DNA of 64,000 bases from Flaccisagitta enflata (GCA_965153355.1 OZ231126.1:6696001-6760000); one strand, 5' to 3'; positions 34,895 to 45,849 are shown, counted from the first letter of the stretch. Notes: generated by a model not told the origin, from the sequence alone. Translations and numbers: made by a program.

Positions 34895-35891
34895 CACTGT
34901 GAACCATAAAAAAGGTTACAGCTGTTCTCAAAGATATTTCTGGTTAAATAAAATGATTTAGCAATATTTTTTTGTGAGAAATGGAAAGAGTGTCATCAAA
35001 TAAGGCAAATGTCATACATCCCATGAGTTTTCATCAATTATTTTAGATTTCATGATAAAAAGAAAATAATAGTTCCAGGATCTGTGTCTGAGCTGTAAAT
35101 TCTTAAAGAAATATAAATAAGGGACCTTTTATATTTGATTTTTGTCATTTACACTGCAAGAAATCAATTGAAATCATAGATCATTTGAAAGATATTTAAA
35201 ACAGCTTTCATTTGCCGCCAATCTCGCATTTCTAGCTCAATTTGTTCAGACGCAGTAAATAAAAGACTGAAGAGTATTCATTTTCAAGTTTGAAAAGGTG
35301 CTTCACCAAAATGTACCCCTTCAACTTCAAACCAATGTCATTTCCAAACCAGTAAAGCTAGGAGGCTGAGATTGGTCTAGAATGAAAGATCTTTCGAAGA
35401 TCTTTTAAACGGTCACTGATTTTGTTTAGTTTTTACATTCAAACATGGATATTTTAAGAGGAAAAAAAAGATCAATAATTTTTCAAATTTAAGTGATCAA
35501 AAAATTTTTTCTTTTGTCATTCATAACGGGTTTAAATCAAGTAAAAACCTATCAAAATCAATGACATTGAGAAAGCCCTTCAAAAAATCTGTCATTTGAG
35601 CCGTTTCTTGAGTTACTAGCTCGATTGGTTTACAAATTACAGTAGTTTTTGTAAAATTTGTCCTTTAAAAACTATAACAGAAAATCTGTTGTTTTCCCAT
35701 GTAGATTTTGATACATTTGTCTTCATTTTAACATAAAATCCAAACTAATTGATCAAATTCGATGAGACAGGTGGCAAATTGTTCATTTTTTGAAGCTCTT
35801 TAAAATGCTCATGAATAACAATAAGATTGGTTGAATTTAAACAATGCAAAAACTATACTGAAAGTTGTAACTTTTTTTATGAGTCGCACTG
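34895..35891. mobile_element. Mariner-like decayed element
   Basis: Ends CACTGTGAACCATAAAAAAG and inverse of CAGTGCGACTCATAAAAAAA, both between TA, arms about 30 bp. CAGTG...CATAAAAAA ends are typical of Tc1/mariner elements. The 1-kb interior has no intact transposase frame. Confidence 0.7.
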
Positions 35892-35930
35892 TAGGTTTCT
35901 TATGTTGCATTCCAAAAAAATCATACTGTA

Positions 35931-36206
35931 GTTGAACCTCGCATTACAGGTTGTTATGGGACAAATGAATTTCATCTATTACAGGTAGATTTCCATTGTT
36001 GCTTATATAGTAATTAAAAGAAAATAACATGAAGGAACAACAAATTATATCCTTTAAAGGCGGATTTCCATTACTCCGTTTGTATGTCAAGGAATGGCGT
36101 ATTTCCGTTATTGCCAATATGAAAAATTTGAAGAAATGACATGGAGGGACTAAGATTACATGCCATAGGCGGATTTCCATTACCACTGCGACGACCGCTA
36201 ACCTGT
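35931..36206. mobile_element. Pogo-like sequence
   Basis: GTTGAACCTCGCATTACAGG directly follows the TA of the nest; GGCGGATTTCCATTA blocks recur inside. The right end is unclear where the TTC tract begins. Confidence 0.45.
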
Positions 36207-36207
36207 T

Positions 36208-36633
36208 CTTCTTCTTCTTCTTCTTCTTCTTCTTCTTCTTCTTCTTCTTCTTCTTCTTCTTCTTCTTCCTTTTCTTCTTCTTCTTCTTCTTCTTCTTCTT
36301 CTTCTTCTTCTTCTTCTTCTTCTTCTTCTTCTTCTTCTTCTTCTTCTTCTTCTTCTTCTTCTTCTTCTTCTTCTTCTTCTTCTTCTTCTTCTTCTTCTTC
36401 TTCTTCTTCTTCTTCTTCTTCTTCTTCTTCTTCTTCTTCTTCTTCTTCTTCTTCTTCTTCTTCTTCTTCTTCTTCTTCTCTTTCTTTTTTCTTTCTTCTT
36501 CTCTTCTTCTTCTTCTTCTTCTTTTTTCTTCTTCTTCTTCTTCTTCTTCTTCTTCTTCTTTATCCTTTATTCTTATTATTTCTTCTTATTCTTTTCTTTT
36601 ATTCTTCTTCTTCTTCTTCTTCTTCTTCTTCTT

Positions 36634-36663
<30 letters not shown>
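36208..36663 (+). repeat. (TTC)n
   Basis: About 450 bp of TTC with few interruptions; the Ser/Phe/Leu frames are artefacts. Confidence 0.97.
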
Positions 36664-36664
<1 letters not shown>

Positions 36665-36720
36665 GTTTCAACTCGTTTATCATTTCGATTCCTACCGCCG
36701 CTTCATCACTTGTTACTAAA

Positions 36721-37688
36721 AACAAGGCCCACACCTTTAAGTCGCGTGCGGGACATAAATACCTTAGATGACTTAGATTGACTTTAAATAGCTTAAGATG
36801 ACCTAAAATGACTTAAAACAACTTAAAATGACTTAAATGACTAAATTGACCTGACTGACTCACGTGACTTTATATGACTTGATATGACTTAATATGACTT
36901 AGAATGACTTAAAATGACTCAGAATGACTTAGAATGACTTACAATGCCATTTGGGAAGGAACTGTGAGCCCAAAACCTTAAAAACACTGAAAAAGCAAAT
37001 AGTCGCAAAAGCATTAGATCGTCAGCGGTACCCGTGCCCTGCCTAAGTTGGTTGTGGTTAAAGTTGAGGGGGGAGCAGGGCAGCGGCCTCGAAGGGGTCG
37101 ATGACCTATGCTTTCACACATATGGGGGATTTTCTCCTCCTTCTTCTTCTCCTCCTCCGTCCCTCCCCCTCAAATCCCAGTCCCGAGGCCTAAATTCCAG
37201 TCTCGAGGCCCAAATCCCAGTCTTGAGGCCCAAATCCCAGCCTCAAGGCCCAAATTCTAGCCTCAAGGCCTAAATCCTAGCCTGGAGGCTGAGATTTGGG
37301 CCTAAAGGTTGGGATCTAGGCCTCCTGGCTGAGATTTTGACCTTGAGGCTGAGATTTGGGCTTCACGGCTGAAAGCTGGGCCTCCAGGCTAGGATTTAGG
37401 CCTTGAGGCTAGGATTTGAGCCTTGAGGCTGGGATTTGGGCCTCAAGACTGGGATTTGGGCCTCGAGACTGGAATTTGGGCCTCGGGACTGGGATTTGAG
37501 GGGGGTGGACGGAGAAGGAGAAGATGAAGGAAAGCATAGGTCATCGACCCCTTCGGGGCCGCTGCCCAAAAGGGGACCAACCAACCAACCGACCAACCAA
37601 CCGACCAACCAACCGACTAACCAACCGACCAACCAACGGACCGACAAAGCGGGTTGTGGAGTCGCGCAGCACGCGACTAAAAAAAAAG
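36721..37688 (+). mobile_element. A/B composite element, second copy
   Basis: A 5' end AACAAGGCCCACACCTTTAA and GTCGCGTGCGGGAC, then an AATGACTTAA minisatellite (36760-36950). A inverse body follows (AAAACACTGAAAAAG), then a B element (36999-37567), then the GACCAACCAACC tract and hairpin GTCGCGCAGCACGCGAC plus TAAAA. B lies at the same point in A as at 3077. Confidence 0.8.
36999..37567 (-). mobile_element. B element inside A
   Basis: ATAGTCGCAAAAGCATTAGA, GGTACCCGTGCCC, arm GGGCAGCGGCCTCGAAGGGG, then TTGAGGCCCAAATCCCAGTC-type minisatellite that inverts orientation near 37280, then the inverted arm GGCCGCTGCCC. Confidence 0.75.
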
Positions 37689-37764
37689 AATAAAAAAAGA
37701 GCTACCATTTCATCGCGTGCACCGGCTCATCCACAGATAGGATAGTGTTATTAGTCTTAAATAT

Positions 37765-37875
37765 TGCACACCCACAGCTCAACACGCAAGAATAGTGCAC
37801 ACCCACAGCTCAGCACGCTGAATTAGTTCACATCCACAGCTCAAAACACTTAAATAGTGTACACCCACAGCTCAA
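37765..37875 (+). repeat. About 32-bp repeat, four units
   Basis: CACACCCACAGCTCAACACG type units. Confidence 0.8.
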
Positions 37876-37999
37876 CTCAACTTGTCTTATGTTCTCCCAT
37901 CTCATCATCAATCCCTGCACATTCATGAACCCATAACATCCCCATCACCTGCCCCTTCCCCCCCTCCCGCCTTTCCACCTCCTTGCCATCCCCCCTCCC

Positions 38000-38405
38000 C
38001 TGCCTCGACCCTTCCCCCTCCCTTCCCTACCCACGCACGCCCATGCTTCTTCTAAGTCCTTGGAATAAAATCTCGGAAGAAGAAAGAAACGTTTGGCACG
38101 TTGTTAAAATGGAAATTTTTTTACTTGCAAAGAAGAGAGAAAGAAAGAAAGAAAAAAAAAAGATTGAAGAAAAAAAGAGGTTTCTTTGAAAGAGCCAAGG
38201 TTGTGTGGCCTGGGGTGGCCTGGGGTGGCCTGGGGTTGACTGCCGGGGGTCGAAAGGTTTTTGCGTTTTAGTGACTGATTAATGGAGTGGAAAAAAACTA
38301 AGGAGAGAAGAAGAAGCAAAAAGAAAAGAAAGAAAAGAAAGAAGATGTTAAATGAAGAAAAAGACTTAAGTGGAAAGAAGAAGAAAGAAAGGGGAGAAGA
38401 AAAAC
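38000..38405. other. Low-complexity, no recognised gene
   Basis: C-rich then AAAGAA-rich sequence with three GGCCTGGGGT decamers near 38209. No support for coding. Confidence 0.5.
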
Positions 38406-38979
38406 ATAGTTGTAACAGCGTTAGATGGGCGGTGGTACCCGATGCCAACGAGAAAATGAGATAGTAAGGGGGTTAGGGGCTTTAAGGGACAAATGATCTA
38501 TACTCTCAACGTTAGATTAGGAGCTCAAGGTAGAGGCAGTTGAGGTGAGTTGAGGGGACTGTGGAATTGAGCCTCAAGGTTGGAATTAAGGTCCACAGGC
38601 TAGCGGGTGAACAACTAGAAGTGAAACTTGCAGCGACAAGATTTGAATTTGGAACTTGAAGTAACAGTTTGAGCCTCAAGCCCTCTTTATCGAATTCCAT
38701 GTATTGAGGCTAGGATTTGGGTGTTGAGCTCAGAGTTCTTGTCTAGAGACTGGGGTTTAGATTTCAGGGCTGGGACTTTAATCGAGGGGTGAGAAAAAAT
38801 GTAGCACAGAGAGGGAGGAGGAAAAGAAGGAGAAATTTTTATTTACAGTTGAAACCCGCAATAACGGATATCAATGGACCAACAGATTTTATATATAAGA
38901 AGCGGATTTCTGTTAACATGAAGGGACCAAGAGTCTATGTGAAGATATAGGTCATCAGTGTCTTCACGGTTGCTGCCCT
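38406..38979 (-). mobile_element. Degenerate B element
   Basis: ATAGTTGTAACAGCGTTAGA, GCGGTGGTACCCGATG at the left and ATAGGTCATCAGTG...GGTTGCTGCCC at the right. The core has diverged TTGAGGCTAGGATTTGG repeats and a pogo-like start (CAGTTGAAACCCGCAATAAC) at 38846 preceded by TA. Confidence 0.6.
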
Positions 38980-39128
38980 AAAAAGAAAGAAACGAGTCAA
39001 GGAGAATCGGAAAAGATCTTTTTCTAATTCCTGTCATAAAACTTTTTCCCTTGTTTTCCCCCTCAAAACCGCCTCCTCTCACTTTTGTTTGGGTCTTTCT
39101 TTTTCAAGTTTCTTTCTTTCTTTTTTTA

Positions 39129-39355
39129 AGTCGCGTGCTACGCGACTTTACACCCCGCTTTGTCGGTCCGTCCGTCGGTCCGTCCGTCCGTCGGTCCGTC
39201 CGTTGGTCCGTCCGTCCGTCCATCCGTCACACTTTACTTTTTTTGGGTTTTTGCGGTCTATGGCCTCACTGCTCCTGCCCAAGTGATCAAGTGACCTCAA
39301 ATACGGCCCCTGCCCACCCGCACGCGACTGGAGTAGCCGTGTATCCGGCCTTGTT
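39129..39355 (-). mobile_element. A element, complete
   Basis: Plus strand: AGTCGCGTGCTACGCGACT, TACACCCCGCTTTGTCGG, a GTCCGTCCGTCGG tract, GGCCTCACTGCTCCTGCCC, CGCACGCGACTGGAGTAGCC, TGTATCCGGCCTTGTT. Confidence 0.9.
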
Positions 39356-39387
39356 TCTTTTTCTTTTTCCTTTTCCTTTTCCTTTTT

Positions 39388-40050
39388 GGGCAGCGGCCCC
39401 GAAGGGGCCGATGACCTATGCTTTCACACATAGGGGAAATTTCTCCTCCTTCTTCCCGTACCCCCCCCCCCCCATTCCCCTTCAAGACCAAATCTCAGCC
39501 TCGAGGCCCAAATCTCAGCCTCGAGACCCAAATCTCAGCCTCGAGACTCAAATCCAAGCCTTGAAGCCCAAATCCCAGCCTTGAAGCCCAAATCCCAGCC
39601 TTGAAGCCCAAATCCCAGCCTTGAGACCCAAATCCCAGCCTTGAGGCCCAAATCCCAGCCTTGAGGCCCAAATCTCAGCCTTGAGGTCCAAATCCCAGCC
39701 TCAAGGCCCAAATCCCAGTCTCAAGGCCCAAATCCCAGCCTCGATGCCCAAATCCCAGCCTCGAGGCCCAATTCCCAGCCTCAAGGCCCAATTCCCAGCC
39801 TCAAGGCCCAATTCCCAGCCTTGAGGCCCAAACCCCAACCTTGAGGCGCAAATCCCAGCCACGTGTCTCAAATCCCCGCCTCCAGGCTCAAATCCCAGCT
39901 TCAAGGCCCCAATTCCAGCCTCCAGGCTCAAATAAAAACAGCATAGGTCATCGGCTCCTTCGGGGCCGCTGCCCCTCTCACCACCTCACACCCTCATACA
40001 CTCACATAGGGGCAACGGGTACCGCTGACCATCTAACGCTTTTGCGACTA
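39388..40050 (+). mobile_element. B element, complete
   Basis: GGGCAGCGGCCCCGAAGGGG start. About 22 units of an 18-19-bp minisatellite (CCCAAATCCCAGCCTTGAGG) span 39482-39930. Then come the inverted arm and 3' module GGGGCAACGGGTACCGCTGA, ending CGCTTTTGCG-ACTA. Both flanks are T-rich. Best reference copy of B. Confidence 0.9.
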
Positions 40051-40055
40051 TTCTT

Positions 40056-40105
40056 TTTCTTTTTCTTCTTCTTCTTCTTCTTCTTCTTCTTCTTCTTCTT
40101 CTTCC

Positions 40106-40136
<31 letters not shown>

Positions 40137-40195
40137 CTTCTTCTTCTTCTTCTTCTTCTTCTTCTTCTTCTTCTTCTTCTTCTTCTTCTTCTTCC

Positions 40196-40226
<31 letters not shown>

Positions 40227-40250
40227 CTTCTTCTTCTTCTTCTTCTTCTT

Positions 40251-40285
<35 letters not shown>

Positions 40286-40526
40286 TTCTTCTCCTTCTTC
40301 TCCTCCTTCTTCTTCTTCTTCTTCTTCTCCTTCTTCTTCTTCTTCTTCTTCTTTTTCTTCTTCTCCTTCTTTTACTTTTTCTTTTTCTTTTTCTTTTTCT
40401 TTTTCTTTTTCTTTTTCTTTTTCTTTTTTTCTTCTTCTTCTTCTTCTTCTTCTTCTTCTTCTTCTTCTTCTTCTTCTTCTTCTTCTTCTTCTTCTTCTTC
40501 TTCTTCTTCTTCTTCTACTACTTCTT
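40056..40526 (+). repeat. (TTC)n with CTCC and TTTTTC variants
   Basis: About 470 bp, immediately after the B element. Confidence 0.97.
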
Positions 40527-40598
40527 ATGCACTGATTCACGCATAGTCAAATACAACTGCTTAGTAGACTTAAAATGTGCTTAAGTGCACTTTTAAAA

Positions 40599-40760
40599 AC
40601 AAGGCCAAGTGGGCCAACGCGTGCGCCGTGTTGATCGTTGAACAAATGCGTTACCGACCAACCAACCAACCAACCAACCAACCAACCGACCAACTGATGC
40701 ACACAGCCTCTTACAGACATGCTTTGGCACACGTAGGAATACCAACCAAATCAACAATCA
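40599..40760 (+). mobile_element. D-type element
   Basis: Begins AACAAGGCCAAGTGGGCCAA, CGCGTGCGCCGTG, ...CAAATGCGTTACCGACC, then (CCAA)n. The 3' hairpin is not clear, with only CAGCCTCTTACAGACATGC left. Confidence 0.6.
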
Positions 40761-41870
40761 ACCAAGTACCAACATTCTTTTCTTTTAATGTAACGATTTG
40801 TAGAAGTATCCACTCAATGTCTTAGCCCACTGATTTCTGACAGACGCTTGGTTGACTTTGGCTATTCAATTTGGGGATCATTTTAGTTGATCGATGTAGA
40901 GACAAAGGCTTTACCTTTTTTGGCACTTTTTCATACGCATGTTTAGGCGTTGGTGAAAACGCGGATGGGAACAGAAGCCAACTAAAAGGATCTTTTTTTT
41001 TTTGGGGGGGGGGTTAAGGTTCTTTTTCTTTTTTTGTATTGTCAATAAACTGACGCCAGACCAGGAAGGATCTTGCCAACAATTATCCCGCACTTTATGA
41101 AGACGATTTCTCGTTTCAAAAGCTCCCCATAGGCAGGGGTATCTCAGAAAAAGAGACCCAAAGGGTAGTTATTCCTAACAGGAATCATGATTGTATGAGT
41201 TATAAATAGGACGAATTGTTGCACACATCATATGAATCATATCAGATGTCAACTGCCTTCCCCCATGAGGGTGAGGGTGAAGGAGATCAAGCTGTCTCAT
41301 CCAAGTCAGGTCAAGTCTAAGTTGATGTCTCAACTATATGAGGACCCCATATAGATAGGTTTGTCTGTGTGGCTGTCTGACTCCAATAGATATATGCTGC
41401 AATGGGTTACTGTATAGTACAAAGCGTTTTGCAAAATTTAAAAGAAATATCATGTTAACAGGAGAAAGGAAAAAACACAAGTATCAAATATCTGTACAGC
41501 ACAAAGCTAAAGAATATGCGAAACCTGCTTCGCACAAAAAGAAATATCAAGAGTTGCCATTTATGTTAACAGGAGAGGGAAAAAAACAATAATATTGGAC
41601 CGCAAGGACATAAACCAAATTGGTAAAACTGCCAAAAGAAGGAATGAGATGCAGAAGGAGGCATTGGATCCACCGCACTATGGTACAAAAGCCCTGACAT
41701 GCATTTGCCTGAAATCATACTTTCATTAGATTATATAATTAATCATCCTTTTTATTATCTCAAAAATAAAGACAAAAAAAAGCTCAAGAAAACTTTAAAT
41801 TGTATTGTTTGAAGTTCTTTGGTAGTAAGCAAGACTAGTTTTTCAACTGTTCAGGTGACGAAGCTTATCA
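40761..41870. other. No recognised gene
   Basis: Mixed AT-rich sequence with short T and G runs near 40992. I looked for transposon ends and conserved frames and found none I can support. Confidence 0.5.
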
Positions 41871-42637
41871 AAAAGGAAGGGTGTATCTCCCCACAGCTAA
41901 AGCGCCCAACAGCTAAAATTTTTTCATGCAGGATTGGCCCAAGAGCTAAAATATTTTTTTAGCTTTGTGGCCAATTTTGAAGTATTTTATTTCTAAAAAA
42001 TTGTCAGAAAAAGTGGCCTGATGTCTAAAATTTTTATCAGTGATTGGCCTAAAATCTAAAAAAGAGGGAAGAAGAGAATGATAAGAGGGAACAAATATAG
42101 TTTAAAGCCACATTTGAAACAATACACAAATCAAGTCTCATCCCTTTACACATGTTTTATTTGTAGTTGGAATTCATTTCAAAGGATCATGAAAACATAT
42201 ATCTTTTAGTGAAGCTGCTTTTTTCAATTTGAAAAAAAAAAAATTACAAAACCTTTTAAAGAACAGCAACTAGTATGCCTTATAGGCAGGCACATCTTGA
42301 TAGCAGGTGCACAACAGTTCCTAAATATATTAGTTCATTGTAATTACAGTATGATTTTGTTCAAAGGAGATAAAAGATGACAACATAACTCTTGAATTAA
42401 AAAAGGTATTGAATTCTGAAAAAAATGCTGAAAGAGTATGTTTTGATATTCATTTGTTCCAAATTTTAGCTTAGGGTGTCAAGTAGTTTGGCTTCAATCT
42501 ACATTTGAAGTAAATTGTCAATTCTATCTCCTATCTGTGCTCTATGCTCTATCTATGCTCCTATTTTCTCCTTAAATTCATTGATGAAATCATAAACAAG
42601 GCCAAATAGGCCAACAATGCGTCCTCTTTGAATGCAC

Positions 42638-42723
42638 GTTTTTTATGAATGAATGTTTTTTATGAATGAATGTTTTTTATGAATGAATGTTTTTTAATGA
42701 ATGAATGTTTCTTTAGCAATGAA
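42638..42723 (+). repeat. 17-bp repeat, five units
   Basis: GAATGTTTTTTATGAAT units. Confidence 0.85.
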
Positions 42724-42801
42724 TGTCACTTACAAATGGGTTAGAACTACTTTTCTGTTGAAAAAATGCATGATTTTGATGTTTTTAATGAATGACCAAT
42801 A

Positions 42802-43374
42802 CGCTGAGGAGAATACACTTTTTTTCATGCTGGGACCCAGAGGAGGGCCCAGATTTTTTTATTTTGATGTAACTAATGTATTCTAAAAATTTCAGGACCA
42901 TAGACGTTCTTAAACCTTCATCATAATGCACCTGAAAAAAGGCTCATCCTTAAGGGGGCCAAAATTTCAAAATCATTTTTCGTCAAATCTGATACCAGAT
43001 TCAGATTCCTTGTAAAAAATTGTGTCAGATACTAAAATTTCTTTCACCAAAATTGTGTTTTTAAGCTGAAAAAAATGCAAAAAACCTCTAAAGATAAGGT
43101 TTTTAAAAAACTGGTCTTTTTGATTTTTTTGCATTTTTCAAAACAAAATTATGAAAAAAATATATCTGACATAATTTTTTAAGGAATCTGAATCTACATC
43201 ATGGAATGTTTTGAAATTTTACTTAAGGATGAACCATTTTTCAGGTGCATTATGATGAAGGTTTAAGGACGTCTATGGTCCTGAAATTTTTAGAATACAT
43301 TAGTTACATCAAAATAAAAAAATCTGGGCCCTCCTCTGGGTCCCAGCATGAAAAAAAGTGTATTCTCCTCAGCG
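42802..43374. mobile_element. 573-bp hairpin MITE
   Basis: CGCTGAGGAGAATACACTTT and its inverse between TA dinucleotides; the arms pair over nearly the whole length, about 230 bp each. A truncated relative is at 59739. Confidence 0.9.
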
Positions 43375-43458
43375 TAATGACCAACCAACCAACTGACCGA
43401 CCGACCGACCAACCAACGGACACAACCTATTATAGAGATGTGAGGAGGCATCTAAAAA

Positions 43459-43678
43459 TTCTTATATTTTCTTTAAAAGAACACCTGTTACCTGAACCAG
43501 GCCATGAATATGAAATATTTGATAACAGTTTATGTTTTCCCTATCTTACAAGTTCAAATTTGTTAAAAAGTAGGATGAAATAACAATTTTTTTACTGATC
43601 TCTGTTTCTTTTATCTGTTTCTCATATCTGTTTCTTACATCTGTTTATCATATCTGATTCTCAATGCCTTCCTCTTTT
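43459..43678. other. No recognised gene
   Basis: Interior of the hAT-like candidate; includes TATCTGTTTCT repeats near 43605-43660. Confidence 0.5.
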
Positions 43679-44295
43679 TAGACATCAGGCGCTTTTTTTT
43701 TAGCTGTTAGGCGCATTTAGATTTTCAAACTATACCAAGACTTTTAGTTCTAAATTGGCCTCATGTCTAAGATTCTTTTTTAGAACTCAGGCCAAAATCA
43801 TTTTTAGACGTCAGGCCACTGGAATAATTTAGCTTCCAGGCGCTTCCCCCAAAAGGAAAGTCTTTTTTTGAATACATTTGAAAAAAATAATGTGTTAAAA
43901 CATTGTTCTTATGGAATTACAATTTGTATTGATTAGGGAAGGAGATACTGATTTTTCATGATTGCAACAATTTTTGTCAATCTGTCATGCGGCAAACGCT
44001 TAAACACTAATAAGCATAAGTTTTTGTAAATTTGTCACAAAGTGCGAGGCTCTGACTCTAAATAAGCGTTAGTTCATGCAGATTTGTCATGAAGTGCAAG
44101 GCTCCAGCCTCCTGTGAGAAAACAGCCACATGGTTGACAAGCAAAGGCTGACAGTAAGTCTGAAGATAAACAGTCTCTCAGTCTTCTGTGTACGTAACCG
44201 AATGTTCTTTAGAGAGAGAGAGAGAGAGAGAGAGAGGACAAATATTTGGGTCTTCCTTGTGTCTTCCACGATTGTTTATGTTCCATTTCTCAAGT

Positions 44296-44460
44296 TGACA
44301 TGCGACAACATTGGATCTTACAGGAGGGAAATATTGGACAACATTAGATTACACAGTGAGAAAACTTCGGACAACATGGGATTTTACAGGAAAGGAAACA
44401 TTGGACAACATAAGATTTTACAGTAAGGAAACATCAGACAACTTTGGATTTTACAGGACC
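44296..44460 (+). repeat. About 37-bp minisatellite, five units
   Basis: GGACAACATTGGATTTTACA then GGAAGGAAAC-type units. Confidence 0.8.
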
Positions 44461-44466
44461 ATAGGT

Positions 44467-44976
44467 ACAGTAGATGTCGTCTATACTTGGAAATACGGGG
44501 GCCCTCATATCCTGATTACCATTTGTGCAAATGAAATGTAACTGTGTGTGTATAATGCTTATGTCCTATAGGGTTGACGATGGGGTATGGCCGCTCTGTT
44601 AATAGAAAATTCTTTTGAATATACTAAATCAAATTCACTTAATCAAATTAGCTTCTGGAATTGGTCTAGTGATTAACTCACTTGATTTCAAGTTTATTGT
44701 GATTAGTTTATCTAGTCAAAGGTTCCAGGTTCAAATTCTGGTCTGGTTTTGAACTTTAAGCGAATGGATGAAGCTGAAATTCTGCAAAAAAACTGATTGA
44801 TCCTAAAATTTTATGCTTAAAGTTTTTTCTTAGAGTAAGTGGTAGGGGGATGCTATACCCCGTTGTCAACCCCTTAGGGTCTAAACATTGTATCAACAAA
44901 ATATCAGTCCCTTCACTACACTGATGCTCAGGATATGAGCTCCCCCGTATTTCCAAGTCTAGACGACATCTACTGT
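44467..44976. mobile_element. 510-bp inverted-repeat element
   Basis: ACAGTAGATGTCGTCTATAC... and ...AGACGACATCTACTGT form arms of about 48 bp including AAATACGGGGG. No clear target duplication is visible. A tRNA-like segment lies inside. Confidence 0.8.
44658..44750 (+). other. tRNA-like sequence
   Basis: Box-A-like TGGTCTAGTGATTAACTC near 44662 and box-B-like GGTTCAAATTC near 44728 are spaced as in a tRNA. Stems are incomplete, so it is a tRNA pseudogene or SINE head, not a functional tRNA. Confidence 0.4.
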
Positions 44977-45700
44977 TGGTAAGAAGGTTAGTAGGTAGGT
45001 AGTTAAGTCAATTGATGGGAAGGCAGGCAAAGGGATCTATCTTTATCTCTTAACCAAATGCTTGATAAGCCCATCTCATAACAACCCTCTCCTGCCTATG
45101 TGCTAGGTACTTGGGAAAACTTGAATCCGACCTTGTTTTTTTTTCTTGGAATTCTCCAGATTTCTTTTTTTTTTTTTTCCTATTCCTCTTTTTTCTATTC
45201 CTTTTCTCCTTAATGATCTGAGGATTCTTTTGTTTCTTTTCTTTATTCTCCTCCTTTTGTTCTTCCATCATTTTTATTCCTTAACCTTAGTTCACCTTTT
45301 TAGTTGTTGTTCCCTCTTGTCTTACCAGAAGACTCTCCATCCCTTTAAATCCGCTCCTCATCAGCTACATCGCCACCAACAGGAAACTACTCCATTTTCC
45401 CACTCCATATTTTGGGTCTCCTTGCTCCATAACGCCCTTCTTTTCCTCTTTGTTTCAACGAAAGTTTGATCCTTCAACAGTCTGTTCCTACATATGGCCA
45501 ATCGCGCTTTAAACGGGCAATTTGGTCACTCGCTATGTTTTTGTGCTCAAAATATTTGTCCACTTGCACCACTCACGCTACTCACTCTGTAGCACTCTGC
45601 TTCGCTAAGCTCGCTCCACCTGCTTGCTTTATTTATAGGTTCACTCAATCACTCCGGTCACTCCCTTGTGGCATGGTTGAAATTCATGAATACATATTCA
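44977..45700. other. No recognised gene
   Basis: Pyrimidine-rich and mixed sequence. Open frames have no domain. Confidence 0.5.
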
Positions 45701-45707
45701 CTCGGTA

Positions 45708-45777
45708 AACGCGATTATCGAGAATGATCGCGTTGGTTATTCACTCTGTAAACGGGATTATCAAGAATGATCGCGTT
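45708..45777. repeat. Two tandem dyad repeats
   Basis: AACGCGAT...ATCGCGTT at 45708-45734 recurs with two changes at 45751-45777. Each is a 27-bp dyad around TATCGAGAATG. Confidence 0.7.
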
Positions 45778-45849
45778 TGTTGTCATCACTAGAAAAACGC
45801 CCTAAATCCAGCTCAATGACGGAATCTACCCTCCTTCCATCCTCCCTTT

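Larger units (their letters stand above)
34201..35930. mobile_element. Palindromic TA element split by two TA elements
   Basis: A 39-bp arm TACAGTATGATTTTTTTGGA...AACCTA at 34201-34239 has a perfect reverse complement at 35892-35930. Without the inserts the host would be a palindrome of about 76 bp centred on TA. Both inserts (34240-34892, 34895-35891) lie exactly at that TA and are separated by TA. Confidence 0.85.
42596..43457 (+). mobile_element. C/D-type Helentron-like element
   Basis: Begins AACAAGGCCAAATAGGCCAA and AATGCGTCCTC. It ends with an ACCGACCGACC tract, TATTATAGA and hairpin GATGTGAGGAGGCATC plus TAAAAA. A 17-bp GAATGTTTTTTATGAAT repeat (42638-42723) and a hairpin MITE lie inside. 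Confidence 0.7.
41879..43850. mobile_element. Probable hAT-like element with nested insertions
   Basis: AAAAGGAA at 41871-41878 and at 43851-43858 are identical 8-mers flanking GGGTGTATCTCC... and ...GGCGCTTCCCCC. Subterminal regions of both sides repeat GGCCTGATGTCTAAAA and AGCTAAA...GCGCC blocks in opposite orientation, as transposase-binding repeats often do. No transposase frame found. It contains a C/D-type element and a hairpin MITE. Confidence 0.6.

Noticed and set aside
36141-36665. Poly-serine protein
   Set aside because: TTC microsatellite translation; all three frames are equally open.
39841-40584. 247-residue Phe/Leu-rich membrane-like protein
   Set aside because: Produced by the TTC tract following a B element.
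45600-45690. Possible TATA-like promoter on the minus strand (CTATAAATAAAG)
   Set aside because: No gene or transcript start follows; isolated short match in AT-rich DNA.
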